22,299 bases of DNA from Planctomycetota bacterium (GCA_023417655.1 JAEZFD010000070.1:1-22299), one strand, 5' to 3'; counted from the stretch's first letter, positions 1 to 9,088 are shown. Numbers and translations are program-made. The notes: generated by a model not told the origin, from the sequence alone.

Positions 1-1167
1 GACCTGCATCCGCAGATCATCATCGAAGACAGCACCGGCAAGATTCTGGATTACTACTACATTCCAGAACGGTCGAACCTGGAAGTGAAAGAAGGGGACA
101 TCGTCTCCGCTGGTGCGATCCTCGTGAAACAGCCTCGTGAAGCGGCTGGTACGCAGGACATCACCGGGGGTCTTCCACGAGTCACCGAACTGTTCGAAGC
201 TCGTAAGCCGAAAGATCCGGCGATCATCGCCGAGATCGACGGCGAAGTTGAGCACGTTGCCGAACGGAAGCGTGGAAAGCGAGTCATCGTGGTCCACGGT
301 GCCGACGGAACCGATGTTGAGCACATCATTCCTCACGGTAAGCACGTTCTGGTTCACTCCGGCGACGTTGTGAAAGCCGGGGACGCTCTGGTCCGTGGTC
401 CGCTGGTACCACACGACATTCTCCGCGTCAGTGGGGAAGAAGCCGTGTCGCAGTACCTGCTGCACGAAATCCAGAACGTGTACCGTGCCCAGCGCGTGGG
501 GATCGACGACAAGCACATCGAGCTCGTCGTTTCCCAGATGCTGCGGAAGGTTCGCGTCGACGACGTCGGCGATACCGAACTGCTCCCAGGCGTCGTGATC
601 GACAAGTGGGAATTCCGTCGCATCAATCGTGAGCTGATGGACAGCGTCAAGGTGACGGATCCAGGTGACACCGAATTCCAGATCGGTGACGTTGTTCCTC
701 TCGAAACCATCGAAGAGGTCAACGAGCAGATCGAGTCCAGTGGCGGTTCCGTGATTAAGTTCACGAAGCCACGTCCGGCCAGTGCCAGCACCCAGCTGCT
801 GGGGATCACCAAGGCTGCCGTTTCGAGCGAAAGCTTCATCTCAGCAGCGAGCTTCCAGGAAACCACCAAGGTGCTGACCGAAGCCGCCTTGGCTGGAAAG
901 TCGGACAACCTGGTCGGTCTGAAAGAAAATGTGATTCTCGGACACCTGATTCCGGCCGGAACCGGATTTAAGTCTCACCAGAACGCCGAAGTCCGCATTC
1001 GTCCGGAAGCCCAGCAGGAACTTCGCGAAGAGCACGCCCGAATTCTGGCTGCCCGTCGCGAGCTGTTGAGCGAAGGAGAATCTGGCCTGCTCGGACAGGT
1101 TGGCGGAGGAAGCGGACACGCCCTCGGCGATGTGCCTTCTCTGCCTGACCTCTCCAACGAAGACTAA
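1..1167 (+). CDS. rpoC: DNA-directed RNA polymerase subunit beta' (RpoC), C-terminal part
   Basis: Partial at the 5' side: the frame is open from base 1 and gives about 388 residues before the TAA at 1165-1167. The product is the C-terminal part of the beta' subunit of RNA polymerase, the core transcription enzyme. Diagnostic RpoC blocks are visible: DITGGLPRVTELFEARKP (near 160-215), the DKHIELVVSQML segment (near 510-540), and the late conserved block ITKAAVSSESFISAASFQET followed by TKVLTEAA and KSDNLVGLKENVILGHLIPAGTG (near 805-965). The tail after about 1080 is Gly/Ser-rich and acidic, as is common at beta' C-termini. Two hairpins follow, so the transcript probably ends here. No rpsL or rpsG follows, although those often lie downstream of rpoC in other phyla. 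Family identity is certain; only the start is missing. Confidence 0.98.
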   Translation, partial: DLHPQIIIEDSTGKILDYYYIPERSNLEVKEGDIVSAGAILVKQPREAAGTQDITGGLPRVTELFEARKPKDPAIIAEIDGEVEHVAERKRGKRVIVVHGADGTDVEHIIPHGKHVLVHSGDVVKAGDALVRGPLVPHDILRVSGEEAVSQYLLHEIQNVYRAQRVGIDDKHIELVVSQMLRKVRVDDVGDTELLPGVVIDKWEFRRINRELMDSVKVTDPGDTEFQIGDVVPLETIEEVNEQIESSGGSVIKFTKPRPASASTQLLGITKAAVSSESFISAASFQETTKVLTEAALAGKSDNLVGLKENVILGHLIPAGTGFKSHQNAEVRIRPEAQQELREEHARILAARRELLSEGESGLLGQVGGGSGHALGDVPSLPDLSNED

Positions 1168-1176
1168 TCGGAGCGC

Positions 1177-1196
1177 GGCTGACGGCAACGTCAGCC
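1177..1196 (+). terminator. GNRA-capped hairpin after rpoC
   Basis: A perfect 8-bp stem, GGCTGACG (1177-1184) with CGTCAGCC (1189-1196), closes a GCAA tetraloop. It starts 10 bases after the rpoC stop. No T-run follows, so it may be a transcript 3' end stabiliser or one half of a tandem termination signal together with the hairpin at 1221-1253. Confidence 0.6.
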
Positions 1197-1220
1197 TGAT
1201 TCGTGACAGATCGTGAACCT

Positions 1221-1253
1221 GGCCGACCTTTCGCATCGAGTGGAAGGTCGGCC
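1221..1253 (+). terminator. second hairpin downstream of rpoC
   Basis: A perfect 10-bp stem, GGCCGACCTT (1221-1230) with AAGGTCGGCC (1244-1253), around a 13-base loop. It lies between the rpoC stop and the next gene. It lacks a clear T-run, so intrinsic termination is inferred from stem strength and position only. Confidence 0.5.
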
Positions 1254-1370
1254 GGTTGCGTTACGGCTCCCCTGCTCTCGCCCGACAAGTTCAGGATGGG
1301 TGTGGGAGGAGAATTGTGTGATCCTTCCGGTGACTCAAAACCGGACTGCTTTTTCCTGTTGGAGTGTGGA

Positions 1371-3203
1371 ATGTCGTTGTTGAGCCTCCGTGGCGTCGCC
1401 TTCACCTGGAGCGGTGATGTTCTGCTCGATCATGTCGACCTGGAGATCGAGCACGGCGAACGCATCGGTCTCCTCGGCCGCAACGGCGCCGGCAAATCGA
1501 CTTTAATGAAGCTCATGTCTGGCGAAGTCCCGCCAGATGAAGGGGAAATCAAACTCGCCGCCAACGCGCGAGTCGGCCGCCTCGTTCAGGATGTTCCAAC
1601 AGGCACCCAGCAGTCCATTCAGGAGCTGGTCTCCACCGGCTGGAACGGTGAGCTGCCAGCCGAACATGACTGGGAGGCCGAACAGGCCGTCGATCGAATC
1701 CTTTCCCGCATGGGGCTCGATGGAACGCACTCTTTTGCGACGCTGTCCTCCGGGATGAAGCGACGGGCACTGCTGGCCCGGGCGTTAATTCAGAAGCCTG
1801 ATATCCTGCTCCTCGATGAACCGACAAACCATCTCGACATCGAATCGATCACCTGGCTGGAAAACTTCCTGCAGCAGTATGACGGCACCCTGATTTTCGT
1901 GACGCACGACCGCGCGTTTCTGCAGGCACTCGCTCACCGCATCGTGGAAATCGATCGCGGCAATCTGTTCGACTGGACTTGCGACTACAACACTTTCCTC
2001 AAACGAAAGCAGCAGGCGCTCGAGGCAGAGGAAAAGCAGAACGCCCTGTTCGATAAGAAGCTCGCTGCGGAAGAAGTCTGGATTCGACAGGGAATCAAGG
2101 CTCGACGTACCCGTAACGAAGGCCGCGTCCGGGCACTGAAAAAACTCCGCGACGAACGCCATCAACGGCGCGAACGAGTCGGGAATGTGAAAATGCAGGC
2201 GAGCGCCGCCGAGCGTTCCGGGCATCTGGTCGTCGAAGCGACGAACATCTCCTTCAACTACGGTGACCGCCAGATCATTCAGGATTTTTCAACGGTCATC
2301 ACACGCGGTGACCGGATCGGGCTCATCGGTCCCAACGGCGCCGGAAAGAGTACGCTCCTCAAACTGCTACTGGGAGATCTGAAGCCGACCGGCGGCAAGA
2401 TTCGACACGGTTCCAATCTGCAGGTGATCTATTTCGACCAGCTGCGAGAGCAGATCGAAGAAGACAAAACTCTGGTTGAGAATGTCGGCGAAGGCCAGGA
2501 CACGGTCGAGATCAATGGTCAGCGGAAGCACATCTATGGCTACCTGCAGGATTTCCTGTTCACACCGGAACGGGCGCGCCGCCCTGCCCGTTCGTTGTCA
2601 GGGGGCGAACGAAACCGGATGTTGCTGGCGAAGATCTTCAAGCGGCCATCCAACATCATGGTCCTCGACGAACCGACGAACGATCTCGACGCCGAGACAC
2701 TGGAGCTGCTTGAAGAGCTGATCGACAGTTATCCCGGCACGGTTCTCGTCGTCAGCCACGATCGGCAGTTCCTGAACAATCTGGTCACCAGCACACTGGT
2801 GCTCAATGGCGATGGAACAGTCCGCGAGTATGACGGCGGCTATGACGATTACGTCCGGCAGCGTGAGCTCGGAACATCCGCAAAAACCGAAGAGACGAAG
2901 TCGGCTCCTGCTGCTCAGACTTCCGTTTCCGGCGCCGCTCCCACACCTGCGACACCTGCGACTCCGAAAGCAGCCGTCTCCAAGCTCAGCTATAAAGAGC
3001 GGCAGGAACTCGAAAAACTGCCTGCCCGAATCGAAAAGCTCGAAACCGAACAGGCTCAGCTACATGAGACCATGGCCGACCCCACGTTCTTTAAACGGGC
3101 GGCCGGCGAGATCTCCACGCTGACCACACGACTGGAAACGATCGGCATCGAATTGCGGCAGGCCTATGATCGCTGGGAAGAACTCGCAGCGAGAGAATCA
3201 TGA
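1371..3203 (+). CDS. uup: ABC-F family ATPase, Uup type
   Basis: 610 residues with two fused ABC ATPase domains and no membrane segments, so it is a soluble ABC-F protein acting on ribosomes or nucleic acid rather than a transporter. Domain 1 has Walker A GRNGAGKST (about residues 36-44) and Walker B ILLLDEPTNHLD. Domain 2 has GPNGAGKST, signature LSGGERNR and VLDEPTNDLD. The linker WIRQGIKARRTRNEGRVRAL matches Uup proteins closely, and a Pro/Ala-rich hinge leads to a charged coiled-coil C-terminal domain (about 540-610), also Uup-like. The frame is open back to 1203, but ATG 1371 is chosen because GGAG (1361-1364) sits 6 bases upstream and the first beta strand starts there. Oddity: the first signature reads LSSGM instead of LSGGQ. 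Uup in E. coli affects precise transposon excision and ribosome function; the role here is inferred from the family. Confidence 0.93.
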   Translation: MSLLSLRGVAFTWSGDVLLDHVDLEIEHGERIGLLGRNGAGKSTLMKLMSGEVPPDEGEIKLAANARVGRLVQDVPTGTQQSIQELVSTGWNGELPAEHDWEAEQAVDRILSRMGLDGTHSFATLSSGMKRRALLARALIQKPDILLLDEPTNHLDIESITWLENFLQQYDGTLIFVTHDRAFLQALAHRIVEIDRGNLFDWTCDYNTFLKRKQQALEAEEKQNALFDKKLAAEEVWIRQGIKARRTRNEGRVRALKKLRDERHQRRERVGNVKMQASAAERSGHLVVEATNISFNYGDRQIIQDFSTVITRGDRIGLIGPNGAGKSTLLKLLLGDLKPTGGKIRHGSNLQVIYFDQLREQIEEDKTLVENVGEGQDTVEINGQRKHIYGYLQDFLFTPERARRPARSLSGGERNRMLLAKIFKRPSNIMVLDEPTNDLDAETLELLEELIDSYPGTVLVVSHDRQFLNNLVTSTLVLNGDGTVREYDGGYDDYVRQRELGTSAKTEETKSAPAAQTSVSGAAPTPATPATPKAAVSKLSYKERQELEKLPARIEKLETEQAQLHETMADPTFFKRAAGEISTLTTRLETIGIELRQAYDRWEELAARES

Positions 3204-3210
3204 TCGGGAG

Positions 3211-3251
3211 AGCCCGGACTTTCTGACCGGAACTCGCTGTCGGCTTTTTTT
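3211..3251 (+). terminator. possible terminator after uup
   Basis: AGCC (3211-3214) and GAC (3217-3219) can pair with GTCGGCT (3239-3245) across a 2-base bulge, and a run of seven T (3245-3251) follows directly. The stem is imperfect with a long loop, so the T-run is the stronger part of the evidence. Confidence 0.4.
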
Positions 3252-3355
3252 CCGCAACGCAGTCAATGAAGCGTTTTGTGAATTGCGAAACGCTGATGCT
3301 TTGCATGGAATAGAGCAGTTTGCTTTACCGGGTGCCCTCGCAGTGTGGCTTTCGG

Positions 3356-3417
3356 CAGCAAAAACGCTGTCTCCCGTGTGGCGGGGACGAGCAGATCAAA
3401 AAGCAAAATGGTCTAGA
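3356..3417 (+). repeat. dispersed repeat copy A (62 bp) in the 372-base uup to NHL gap
   Basis: This 62-base stretch aligns without gaps to 21074-21135 with 44 identical positions; the best part (3391-3417) has 22 of 27 identical and ends in TCTAGA. It lies in the 372-base gap before the NHL gene. Apart from this and the possible terminator, nothing else recognisable is seen in 3204-3575; a 114-codon open frame across it has no family resemblance. Function unknown. Confidence 0.45.
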
Positions 3418-3575
3418 TCCATTCGCTCTCGATTTGTCCGCCTGAGTAACCCTCCACCTGAGAAGTTGCCGATTCGTCAGGACTCGCGGCCTAGGGCCGA
3501 AGAGTCTTGAATGCAGGTGACAAGTCCCGGATCCCCGAAGTAGTCCTTCCTCTCCTGTTGATCAAGGTAACGGCC

Positions 3576-4667
3576 ATGAAATTGCGACTCTCCGGATTTG
3601 CGTTGGCTCTCCTATTCTGTCTCCCATCAATGAGTCTGGCGAATGAGGTCAGCACGTTGGCCGGGAACGGCACCAAGGGAACGACAGCTGACGGAAGTGT
3701 GGCGACCAAGGCCTCGATCGGTGAACCATACGGTCTCGTCATCGGCCCCGACGGAGCCCTTTACATCTGCGAGATCGCAAACCATCTGGTCCGACGGCTT
3801 GATCTGCAATCAGGGACGCTGACGCGGGTCGCCGGGAATGGAACCAAAGGTTATAGCGGCGACGGCGGGTCGGCACTCGATGCTCAGTGCGATGAACCGT
3901 ACGAAGTCCGCTTCGACTCGAAGGGGAACATGGTTTTCGTCGAGATGAAGAACGCGGTCGTCCGTAAAGTCGACAAGGAAACTGGCAAGATCAGCACCAT
4001 CGCAGGGACCGGGAAGGTCGGCTTCTCCGGTGACGGCGGGCCTGCCACTCAAGCGACCTTCAAGCAGCCGCACTCGATCGCCTTCGATGAACACGACAAC
4101 CTCTACATCTGCGACATTGGCAACCATCGCGTTCGACGTGTTGATGGGAAGACCGGGATCGTCACTACTCTCGTCGGCGGTGGCAACACCGCTCCGGGAC
4201 CGGGGACTTCATCGATCGAGAACCTCGCCCTGAAAGGCCCACGCGCTCTCGATTACGCCGGTAACGGCGTCCTGATTCTCGCCCTACGGGAAGGGAACGC
4301 GATTTACCGTCTCGATCTGAACAAGAAGACGCTGACTCATCTCGCCGGGACAGGCAAGAAGGGCTATACCGGTGACGGTGGCCCAGGACAGCAGGCCCTG
4401 CTCTCCGGTCCGAAGGGGGTTGCCATCGACTCCAAAGGGAACATCTATTTCGCTGATACCGAGAGCCACACCATTCGCGTCATTCGCCCTGAAACCGGAA
4501 TCGTGGAAACCGTCTGCGGGAACGGGAAACGAGGAGATGGCCTCGACAAGGATCCGCTGAAGTGCGAAATGAATCGACCGCACGGCGTCTGTGTCGATAA
4601 AGAAGGCAACGTCTACATCGGCGACAGCGAAGCCCATAAAGTTCGTGTCGTGAAGTTCTCGAAGTAA
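3576..4667 (+). CDS. secreted NHL-repeat beta-propeller protein
   Basis: 363 residues. The N-terminus MKLRLSGFALALLFCLPSMS is a classical signal peptide, with likely cleavage after ...SLA. The rest is made of repeated units of the form 'TLAGNGTKG...DGG.A..A....P.G...D..GN.YI.D..NH.VR.VD..TG', about six in all, typical of NHL beta-propellers. Such proteins are abundant in planctomycetes and are thought to bind proteins or carbohydrate outside the cytoplasm; no catalytic residues are evident. The frame is open from 3507, but ATG 3576 begins the signal peptide and AAGG lies at 3564-3567. It stands alone between the uup unit and a strong terminator. Substrate or partner cannot be told from sequence. 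Confidence 0.85.
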   Translation: MKLRLSGFALALLFCLPSMSLANEVSTLAGNGTKGTTADGSVATKASIGEPYGLVIGPDGALYICEIANHLVRRLDLQSGTLTRVAGNGTKGYSGDGGSALDAQCDEPYEVRFDSKGNMVFVEMKNAVVRKVDKETGKISTIAGTGKVGFSGDGGPATQATFKQPHSIAFDEHDNLYICDIGNHRVRRVDGKTGIVTTLVGGGNTAPGPGTSSIENLALKGPRALDYAGNGVLILALREGNAIYRLDLNKKTLTHLAGTGKKGYTGDGGPGQQALLSGPKGVAIDSKGNIYFADTESHTIRVIRPETGIVETVCGNGKRGDGLDKDPLKCEMNRPHGVCVDKEGNVYIGDSEAHKVRVVKFSK

Positions 4668-4736
4668 GCGAACTCCAGTTGCTGGATCTCTACCGCTGGA
4701 TGCATTCCGGACTGGCAGCAGATCGCTTGAAAACAC

Positions 4737-4772
4737 AAAAGGACTGCAGAGAATTCTCCCTGCAGTCCTTTT
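4737..4772. terminator. bidirectional intrinsic terminator
   Basis: A perfect 13-bp stem, AAAAGGACTGCAG (4737-4749) with CTGCAGTCCTTTT (4760-4772), around a 10-base loop. Flanking A and T runs provide a U-tract on both strands. It sits between the convergent NHL gene (plus) and cysA (minus), so it can stop transcription from both sides. Confidence 0.88.
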
Positions 4773-4826
4773 GCTTTAAAACCCTACGGGCCGCGGCTGA
4801 GCGAGCGCCCCTAAATCAATTTTGCT

Positions 4827-5891
4827 CTAAATTGAGTACTCGGCTTCCGGCATGAAGACTCGCGCTGATTTTGGGCGAACGAAGACAGTGTCTCCCAGGC
4901 AAAGCTTCAGCTGCTTAGACTGCTCACGGACCAGATCGACGGTCACTTCGATGCCGTATTCATCGAGGAGCACACGAACCTTCACGATCGAACTGTTCGG
5001 ATTAATCTGGACCACGCGACCCTGTAGTGACGCCACCGAAGAAGGTGACCGTTCGATCTCGAGTTCATGCGGACGCACATAACCAGTGGCTGCACGGGGC
5101 TCGTCATGCAGATAGTCGTCGTAAGCAATCTGGAACGGTCCGATGTGAGCCATGCCGCCCTGAACGCGGCCATGGAAGACGTTGACATTTCCAAGGAAGT
5201 CCATCACGAACGGCGTCGCCGGGTGATCAAAGACTTCCTGTGGAGTTCCAACCTGTTCCACTTTCCCCTGCCGCATCACGACCACCCGGTCGGCGACTTC
5301 GAAGGCCTCTTCCTGATCGTGCGTCACGAAGACCGTTGTGACCGGCATTTCTTCATGCAGGCGGCGGAGCCAACTTCGCAGTTCAGCACGGACTTTGGCA
5401 TCAAGCGCTCCGAACGGCTCATCCAGCAGCAGCATGCGAGGGCGAACGGCCAGAGCCCGAGCCAGAGCGACGCGCTGTCGCTGTCCTCCTGACAACTCGG
5501 ATGGATAGCGGTGTCCCAGTCCTTCGAGTCGGACGAGCCCCAGAAGTTCATGCACTCGATCATGCACTTCCTGATGGGGAGCCTTGCGGACCCTCATTCC
5601 GAACGCGACGTTTTCAAAAACCGTCATGTGCCGGAACAGGGCATAATGCTGGAACACAAAACCGACGCCGCGGTCTTTGGCGGCCTGAGCGGTGACGTCC
5701 TCTTCTTCGAAGAGAATTGTTCCGCGGTCCGCGTGCTCGAGACCTGAGATGATGCGCAGCAAACTGGTTTTGCCAGACCCGGAAGGTCCCAGCAGGGCCA
5801 GCAGGCATCCCGACGGGACTTCAAGGCTCACATCATCGAGAGCGGTGAAGTTACCGAACGTCTTTGTGATATGACGAATCGTGATGCTCAT
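4827..5891 (-). CDS. cysA: sulfate/thiosulfate ABC transporter ATP-binding protein CysA
   Basis: 354 residues, normal length for CysA. It couples ATP hydrolysis to sulfate import at the cytoplasmic face of the CysT/CysW permease. Visible motifs: Walker A GPSGSGKT (35-42), Q-loop Gln81, signature LSGGQRQR (133-140), Walker B LLLDEP (154-159) and the D-loop GALDAK. These are followed by a C-terminal TOBE-like regulatory domain from about residue 240 (INPNSSIVKV...). ATG 5891 is preceded by CAGGAG at a 6-base spacing. It is the last gene of the sbp-cysT-cysW-cysA operon, 78 bases after cysW, and its transcript ends at the terminator near 4750. The family resembles other MalK-type importers, but the neighbouring sulfate-binding protein and permeases fix the substrate as sulfate or thiosulfate. 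Confidence 0.95.
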   Translation of the reverse strand: MSITIRHITKTFGNFTALDDVSLEVPSGCLLALLGPSGSGKTSLLRIISGLEHADRGTILFEEEDVTAQAAKDRGVGFVFQHYALFRHMTVFENVAFGMRVRKAPHQEVHDRVHELLGLVRLEGLGHRYPSELSGGQRQRVALARALAVRPRMLLLDEPFGALDAKVRAELRSWLRRLHEEMPVTTVFVTHDQEEAFEVADRVVVMRQGKVEQVGTPQEVFDHPATPFVMDFLGNVNVFHGRVQGGMAHIGPFQIAYDDYLHDEPRAATGYVRPHELEIERSPSSVASLQGRVVQINPNSSIVKVRVLLDEYGIEVTVDLVREQSKQLKLCLGDTVFVRPKSARVFMPEAEYSI

Positions 5892-5969
5892 CGTTACTCC
5901 TGACAGGAAAGGGAATCGGGCAGATCGTCGCTTGAGGCATTCCGCGCGACAGAGACCGGAATTCCTTCC

Positions 5970-6857
5970 CTACTCTTCAGCTTCTTTCAATCGGGCCACA
6001 TCCTGGGCTGCGATCCAGCGTTCCAGAAAAACTTTCAACAGCAGTGTCGAAAGGGCCATCAGCGTCAGCAGCGTTGCCACCGCGAAAGAAGCAGGTTCAT
6101 TATAGTCCTGAGACAGCATTTCGACACGCAGGGGCATTGTCTGGGTTTCCCCGGCGATGTTCCCCGACACCACTCGAACGGCCCCGAACTCTCCGATCGC
6201 CCGGGCGTTACATTGGATGATGCCGTACAGCAGTCCCCATTTAATATTGGGCAGAGTGATCCGCCAGAATAGCTGCCAGGGGTTGGCCCCCAAGCTGACT
6301 GCGGCCAGTTCTTCATCCGATCCCAGTGACTGCATCAGGGGAATCAGTTCGCGGGCAATGAACGGCATCGTGACAAACGTCGTCGCGATCACCAGACCGG
6401 GCCACGCGAAGATCACCTTCAGGCCCCAGTCATCCAACGTCTTCCCCAGATACCCCTGCATCCCGAACAGCAGCACGAACATCAGTCCGGCCACGACGGG
6501 AGAAATTGCGAACGGAACATCCAGCAGAGACATGATCCACGCTCTACCAGGGAATCGAAATTTGGTGATCGTCCAGGCCGCCGCGACTCCGAAGATCGTA
6601 TTCAACAGGACCGCGACGGGGGCGATTGTCATCGTCAGAAAGATGGAATGACGGGTGTCTCCATCAAGAAACAGATTCGCCCAGAAGACATCAAACCCCG
6701 GACGCAGGGCCTCGACGAAGACATATGTCAGCGGCACCAGAATCAGGCCACCAATGACGAGATAAGTCGCCGTGATCAGCAGGCAGCGCAGCCACAACGG
6801 TTCGTTGGGAGCCGCGAGTGAGACCTTCGACAGATGGTGGTGACCTTTAGTTTGCAT
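5970..6857 (-). CDS. cysW: sulfate ABC transporter permease CysW
   Basis: 295 residues with about six hydrophobic membrane segments, the first starting near residue 24 (LRCLLITATYLVIGGLILVP). The cytoplasmic EAA coupling loop is readable as ELAAVSLGANPWQLFWRITL, followed by the CysW-typical EFGAVRVVSGNIAGETQTMP block. It forms the inner-membrane channel with CysT and docks CysA. ATG 6857 has AGGAG 8 bases upstream, inside the end of cysT; the two genes overlap by 11 bases, which suggests translational coupling. It belongs to the sbp-cysTWA operon. Nothing appears truncated or unusual. Confidence 0.95.
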   Translation of the reverse strand: MQTKGHHHLSKVSLAAPNEPLWLRCLLITATYLVIGGLILVPLTYVFVEALRPGFDVFWANLFLDGDTRHSIFLTMTIAPVAVLLNTIFGVAAAWTITKFRFPGRAWIMSLLDVPFAISPVVAGLMFVLLFGMQGYLGKTLDDWGLKVIFAWPGLVIATTFVTMPFIARELIPLMQSLGSDEELAAVSLGANPWQLFWRITLPNIKWGLLYGIIQCNARAIGEFGAVRVVSGNIAGETQTMPLRVEMLSQDYNEPASFAVATLLTLMALSTLLLKVFLERWIAAQDVARLKEAEE

Positions 6858-7773
6858 AGCGCTGACTCCTGCGTTCCAGCCAGTTCACGGCCGCAAGGCA
6901 CAGCAGGGACCCGGTCACCAGCACCATGGCGATTGCAGTGGCCTCCTTGTAGGCAAACTCTTCGAGTCGGGCGACGATCAGCACCGGTGCGATTTCGGTG
7001 GACATCGGCTTGTTCCCCGAGATGAAGATGACCGAACCGTACTCGCCCAAGCCACGGGCGAAAGCCAGCGCGAAGCCAGTCAGTACGCTCGGCCACAGCG
7101 CGGGAAACAGCACCCAGCGGAATGTCTGCCAGCGTGACGCACCCAGTGAGGAAGCGGCTTCTTCGGTATCAATCTCCATGCTCTCAAGAACCGGTTGAAC
7201 GGTTCGGACCACGAAGGGCAACCCGACGAATGTCAGAACAATAACAATTCCGAGCTGAGTATATGCCCCGTGAATTCCCATTGGGACGAGCACTTGTCCG
7301 TACCAACCCCGTTCGACGAGCAAAGCGGAAAAGACCAGACCTGCAACCGCGGTCGGAAGTGCGAATGGAAGATCGATCAGTGCGTCAAGAAAACGGCGAC
7401 CGAAAAAGTGATAACGGACCAGCACCCAGGCCAGCAGCAGCCCCAACACACCACTGACAAGGGCGGCGATGAAAGAGGCTCCGAAGGTCACGAGATAGGC
7501 GTGTCGAGCCCGTTCTGACCAGACGGCGGCGATAAAGGCACTCGGCGTGAGTTCGGCCACTTTTGCAGCACAGGCGAGCAACGGAATGATCAACAGAACC
7601 GAAAGATAGGCCATGGTGATGCTGAGACCCGTCGCGAAGCCGGGCAACGGATTGCGTCGAAAACGACGACGCGCGGGAGCATCCGGGATCACATCAGTGC
7701 GTGCCACTGCCTCCTCTACCTGAGAAGAAGTCTCCGGTCCTCGAGATCCAGACTGCGACACGCTACCCCTCAT
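6847..7773 (-). CDS. cysT: sulfate ABC transporter permease CysT (CysU)
   Basis: About 308 residues from ATG 7773. A polar, basic N-terminal tail of roughly 45 residues precedes the first membrane helix (SITMAYLSVLLIIPLLAC), then about six helices follow. The EAA loop EAASSLGASRWQTFRWVLFP and the block GLGEYGSVIFISGNKPMSTE are typical of CysT. It is the partner permease of CysW in sulfate import. The start is uncertain: a TTG at 7797 in the same frame would add 8 residues, and neither start has a strong Shine-Dalgarno, so expression may depend on coupling or on the upstream sbp message. A 247-300 base intercistronic stretch separates it from sbp. That stretch contains a small CCGAGC/GCTCGG stem (8012-8036) that could modulate read-through. 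Confidence 0.93.
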   Translation of the reverse strand: MRGSVSQSGSRGPETSSQVEEAVARTDVIPDAPARRRFRRNPLPGFATGLSITMAYLSVLLIIPLLACAAKVAELTPSAFIAAVWSERARHAYLVTFGASFIAALVSGVLGLLLAWVLVRYHFFGRRFLDALIDLPFALPTAVAGLVFSALLVERGWYGQVLVPMGIHGAYTQLGIVIVLTFVGLPFVVRTVQPVLESMEIDTEEAASSLGASRWQTFRWVLFPALWPSVLTGFALAFARGLGEYGSVIFISGNKPMSTEIAPVLIVARLEEFAYKEATAIAMVLVTGSLLCLAAVNWLERRSQRYAN

Positions 7774-8044
7774 CACTTTGGCAGGGGTTCGTCGCAAATG
7801 GACTCGACACCCTGATCAACCGGCCGTCTCCGGTATTGATTACAGCCGCTTCTCAAAATCTCTGCTCACTTTGTCGGCTGCCTGAGCCGCGAAAGTGCGA
7901 ATGATCCTGATCTGACGGAACTTCTCCAGTTCGCAGGACTCATGCGTCGAATCCGTGCCGGGCTCTCTCCGGCATCATCCTGCAACCCACGGAAAATGGC
8001 GGCTTCTGGAACCGAGCTCGGAAACGCTGGGCTCGGAAACAGCC

Positions 8045-9088
8045 TTATTTAGGGGCGAGGTAGATGGAATCGAATACCCCGCCTTCGGCGAAGTACTTCT
8101 GCTGAGCCTGCTCCCAGTCATCAGCAACTGCTGACACGCGGAAGAGTTTCATATCGGGAAACACCGCCCGGTTTGCTTCAAGAACCTGCGGATCTGAAGG
8201 CCGGTAATAGTGTTTGGCGATAATTTCCTGACAGGCGGGAGTGTACAGGAAATTCAGATATTCTTCAGCCGCCTCACGCGTCTTTTTCTTATCGACAACA
8301 CGATCGACAATCGCCACATGAGGTTCCGCAAGAATGCTGGAACTCGGGTAAATGATCTGCAGTTTCCCGCCGGCTTCCTTCACTTCCAGATGGGCCTCAT
8401 TCTCCCAGGTCAGATGAACATCACCCAGACCGCGGTGGGCGAATGACGTCGTTGCCCCGCGAGCCCCTGTATCGAGAACGGGAACGCGACGGTAAAGCTC
8501 TTTCACATAAGCTTTTGCATCTTCCTCAGTCCCTCCGTTCGCAAGCACACTCCCCCACGCCGCGAGAAAGGAGAGCTTCCCGTTTCCGGATGTTTTGGGG
8601 CTGGGGGTAATGACCTGCACATCCCCCTTCACCAGATCCGGCCAATCCTTGATGTTCTTGGGATTTCCTTCACGGACCACGAACACAATCGTTGAGGTGT
8701 AAGGGAGACTGTGATTAGGGAATTTGTCGAGCCAGTCTTCCGCAATCAGGCCCCGCTTACTGATGGCATCCGTATCGGTCCACATGGCCAGCGTCACGAC
8801 GTCCGCCTCCAGCCCATCGATCACCGAACGGGCCTGCGTGCTGGAACCGCCGTGCGATTGTTTGATCTGGAGCTTCTTCTTGTGCTCTTCTTCGTACTTG
8901 GGAACGAAGCTCTTGTTGATCTCTTTCCAGAGCTCCCGGGTCGGATCGTACGAGACGTTCAGAAGAACGACGGAACCGTCAGAGCTGGCGCCGGGTTTAC
9001 AACCTGCCACGCCCCAGGCAACTGCGGTCGCAACAATCATTGCCGCCAGCATTTGCCAACGTTGGCCCGAGGTCACCCTGAAACTCAT
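8045..9088 (-). CDS. sbp: sulfate-binding lipoprotein (Sbp) of the ABC transporter
   Basis: 347 residues. The periplasmic or surface-anchored solute receptor that hands sulfate to CysTW. The N-terminus is a lipoprotein signal with lipobox VAGC (Cys30), so it is probably lipid-anchored rather than free. Sulfate-binding protein hallmarks are present: NVSYDPTRELWKEIN just after the signal, and PSPKTSGNGKLSFLAAWG in the middle, a block that lines the sulfate site in this family. The frame runs open to 9244, but ATG 9088 begins the signal peptide, has an ACAGGG-like site upstream, and lies downstream of a good promoter at 9152-9181. It is the first gene of sbp-cysTWA. Thiosulfate binding is also possible and cannot be separated by sequence. 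Confidence 0.93.
   Translation of the reverse strand: MSFRVTSGQRWQMLAAMIVATAVAWGVAGCKPGASSDGSVVLLNVSYDPTRELWKEINKSFVPKYEEEHKKKLQIKQSHGGSSTQARSVIDGLEADVVTLAMWTDTDAISKRGLIAEDWLDKFPNHSLPYTSTIVFVVREGNPKNIKDWPDLVKGDVQVITPSPKTSGNGKLSFLAAWGSVLANGGTEEDAKAYVKELYRRVPVLDTGARGATTSFAHRGLGDVHLTWENEAHLEVKEAGGKLQIIYPSSSILAEPHVAIVDRVVDKKKTREAAEEYLNFLYTPACQEIIAKHYYRPSDPQVLEANRAVFPDMKLFRVSAVADDWEQAQQKYFAEGGVFDSIYLAPK

Noticed and set aside
3166..3510. 114-codon plus-strand open frame after uup
   Set aside because: It overlaps the uup end, has no good ribosome site and no family resemblance, and covers the intergenic repeat and T-run.
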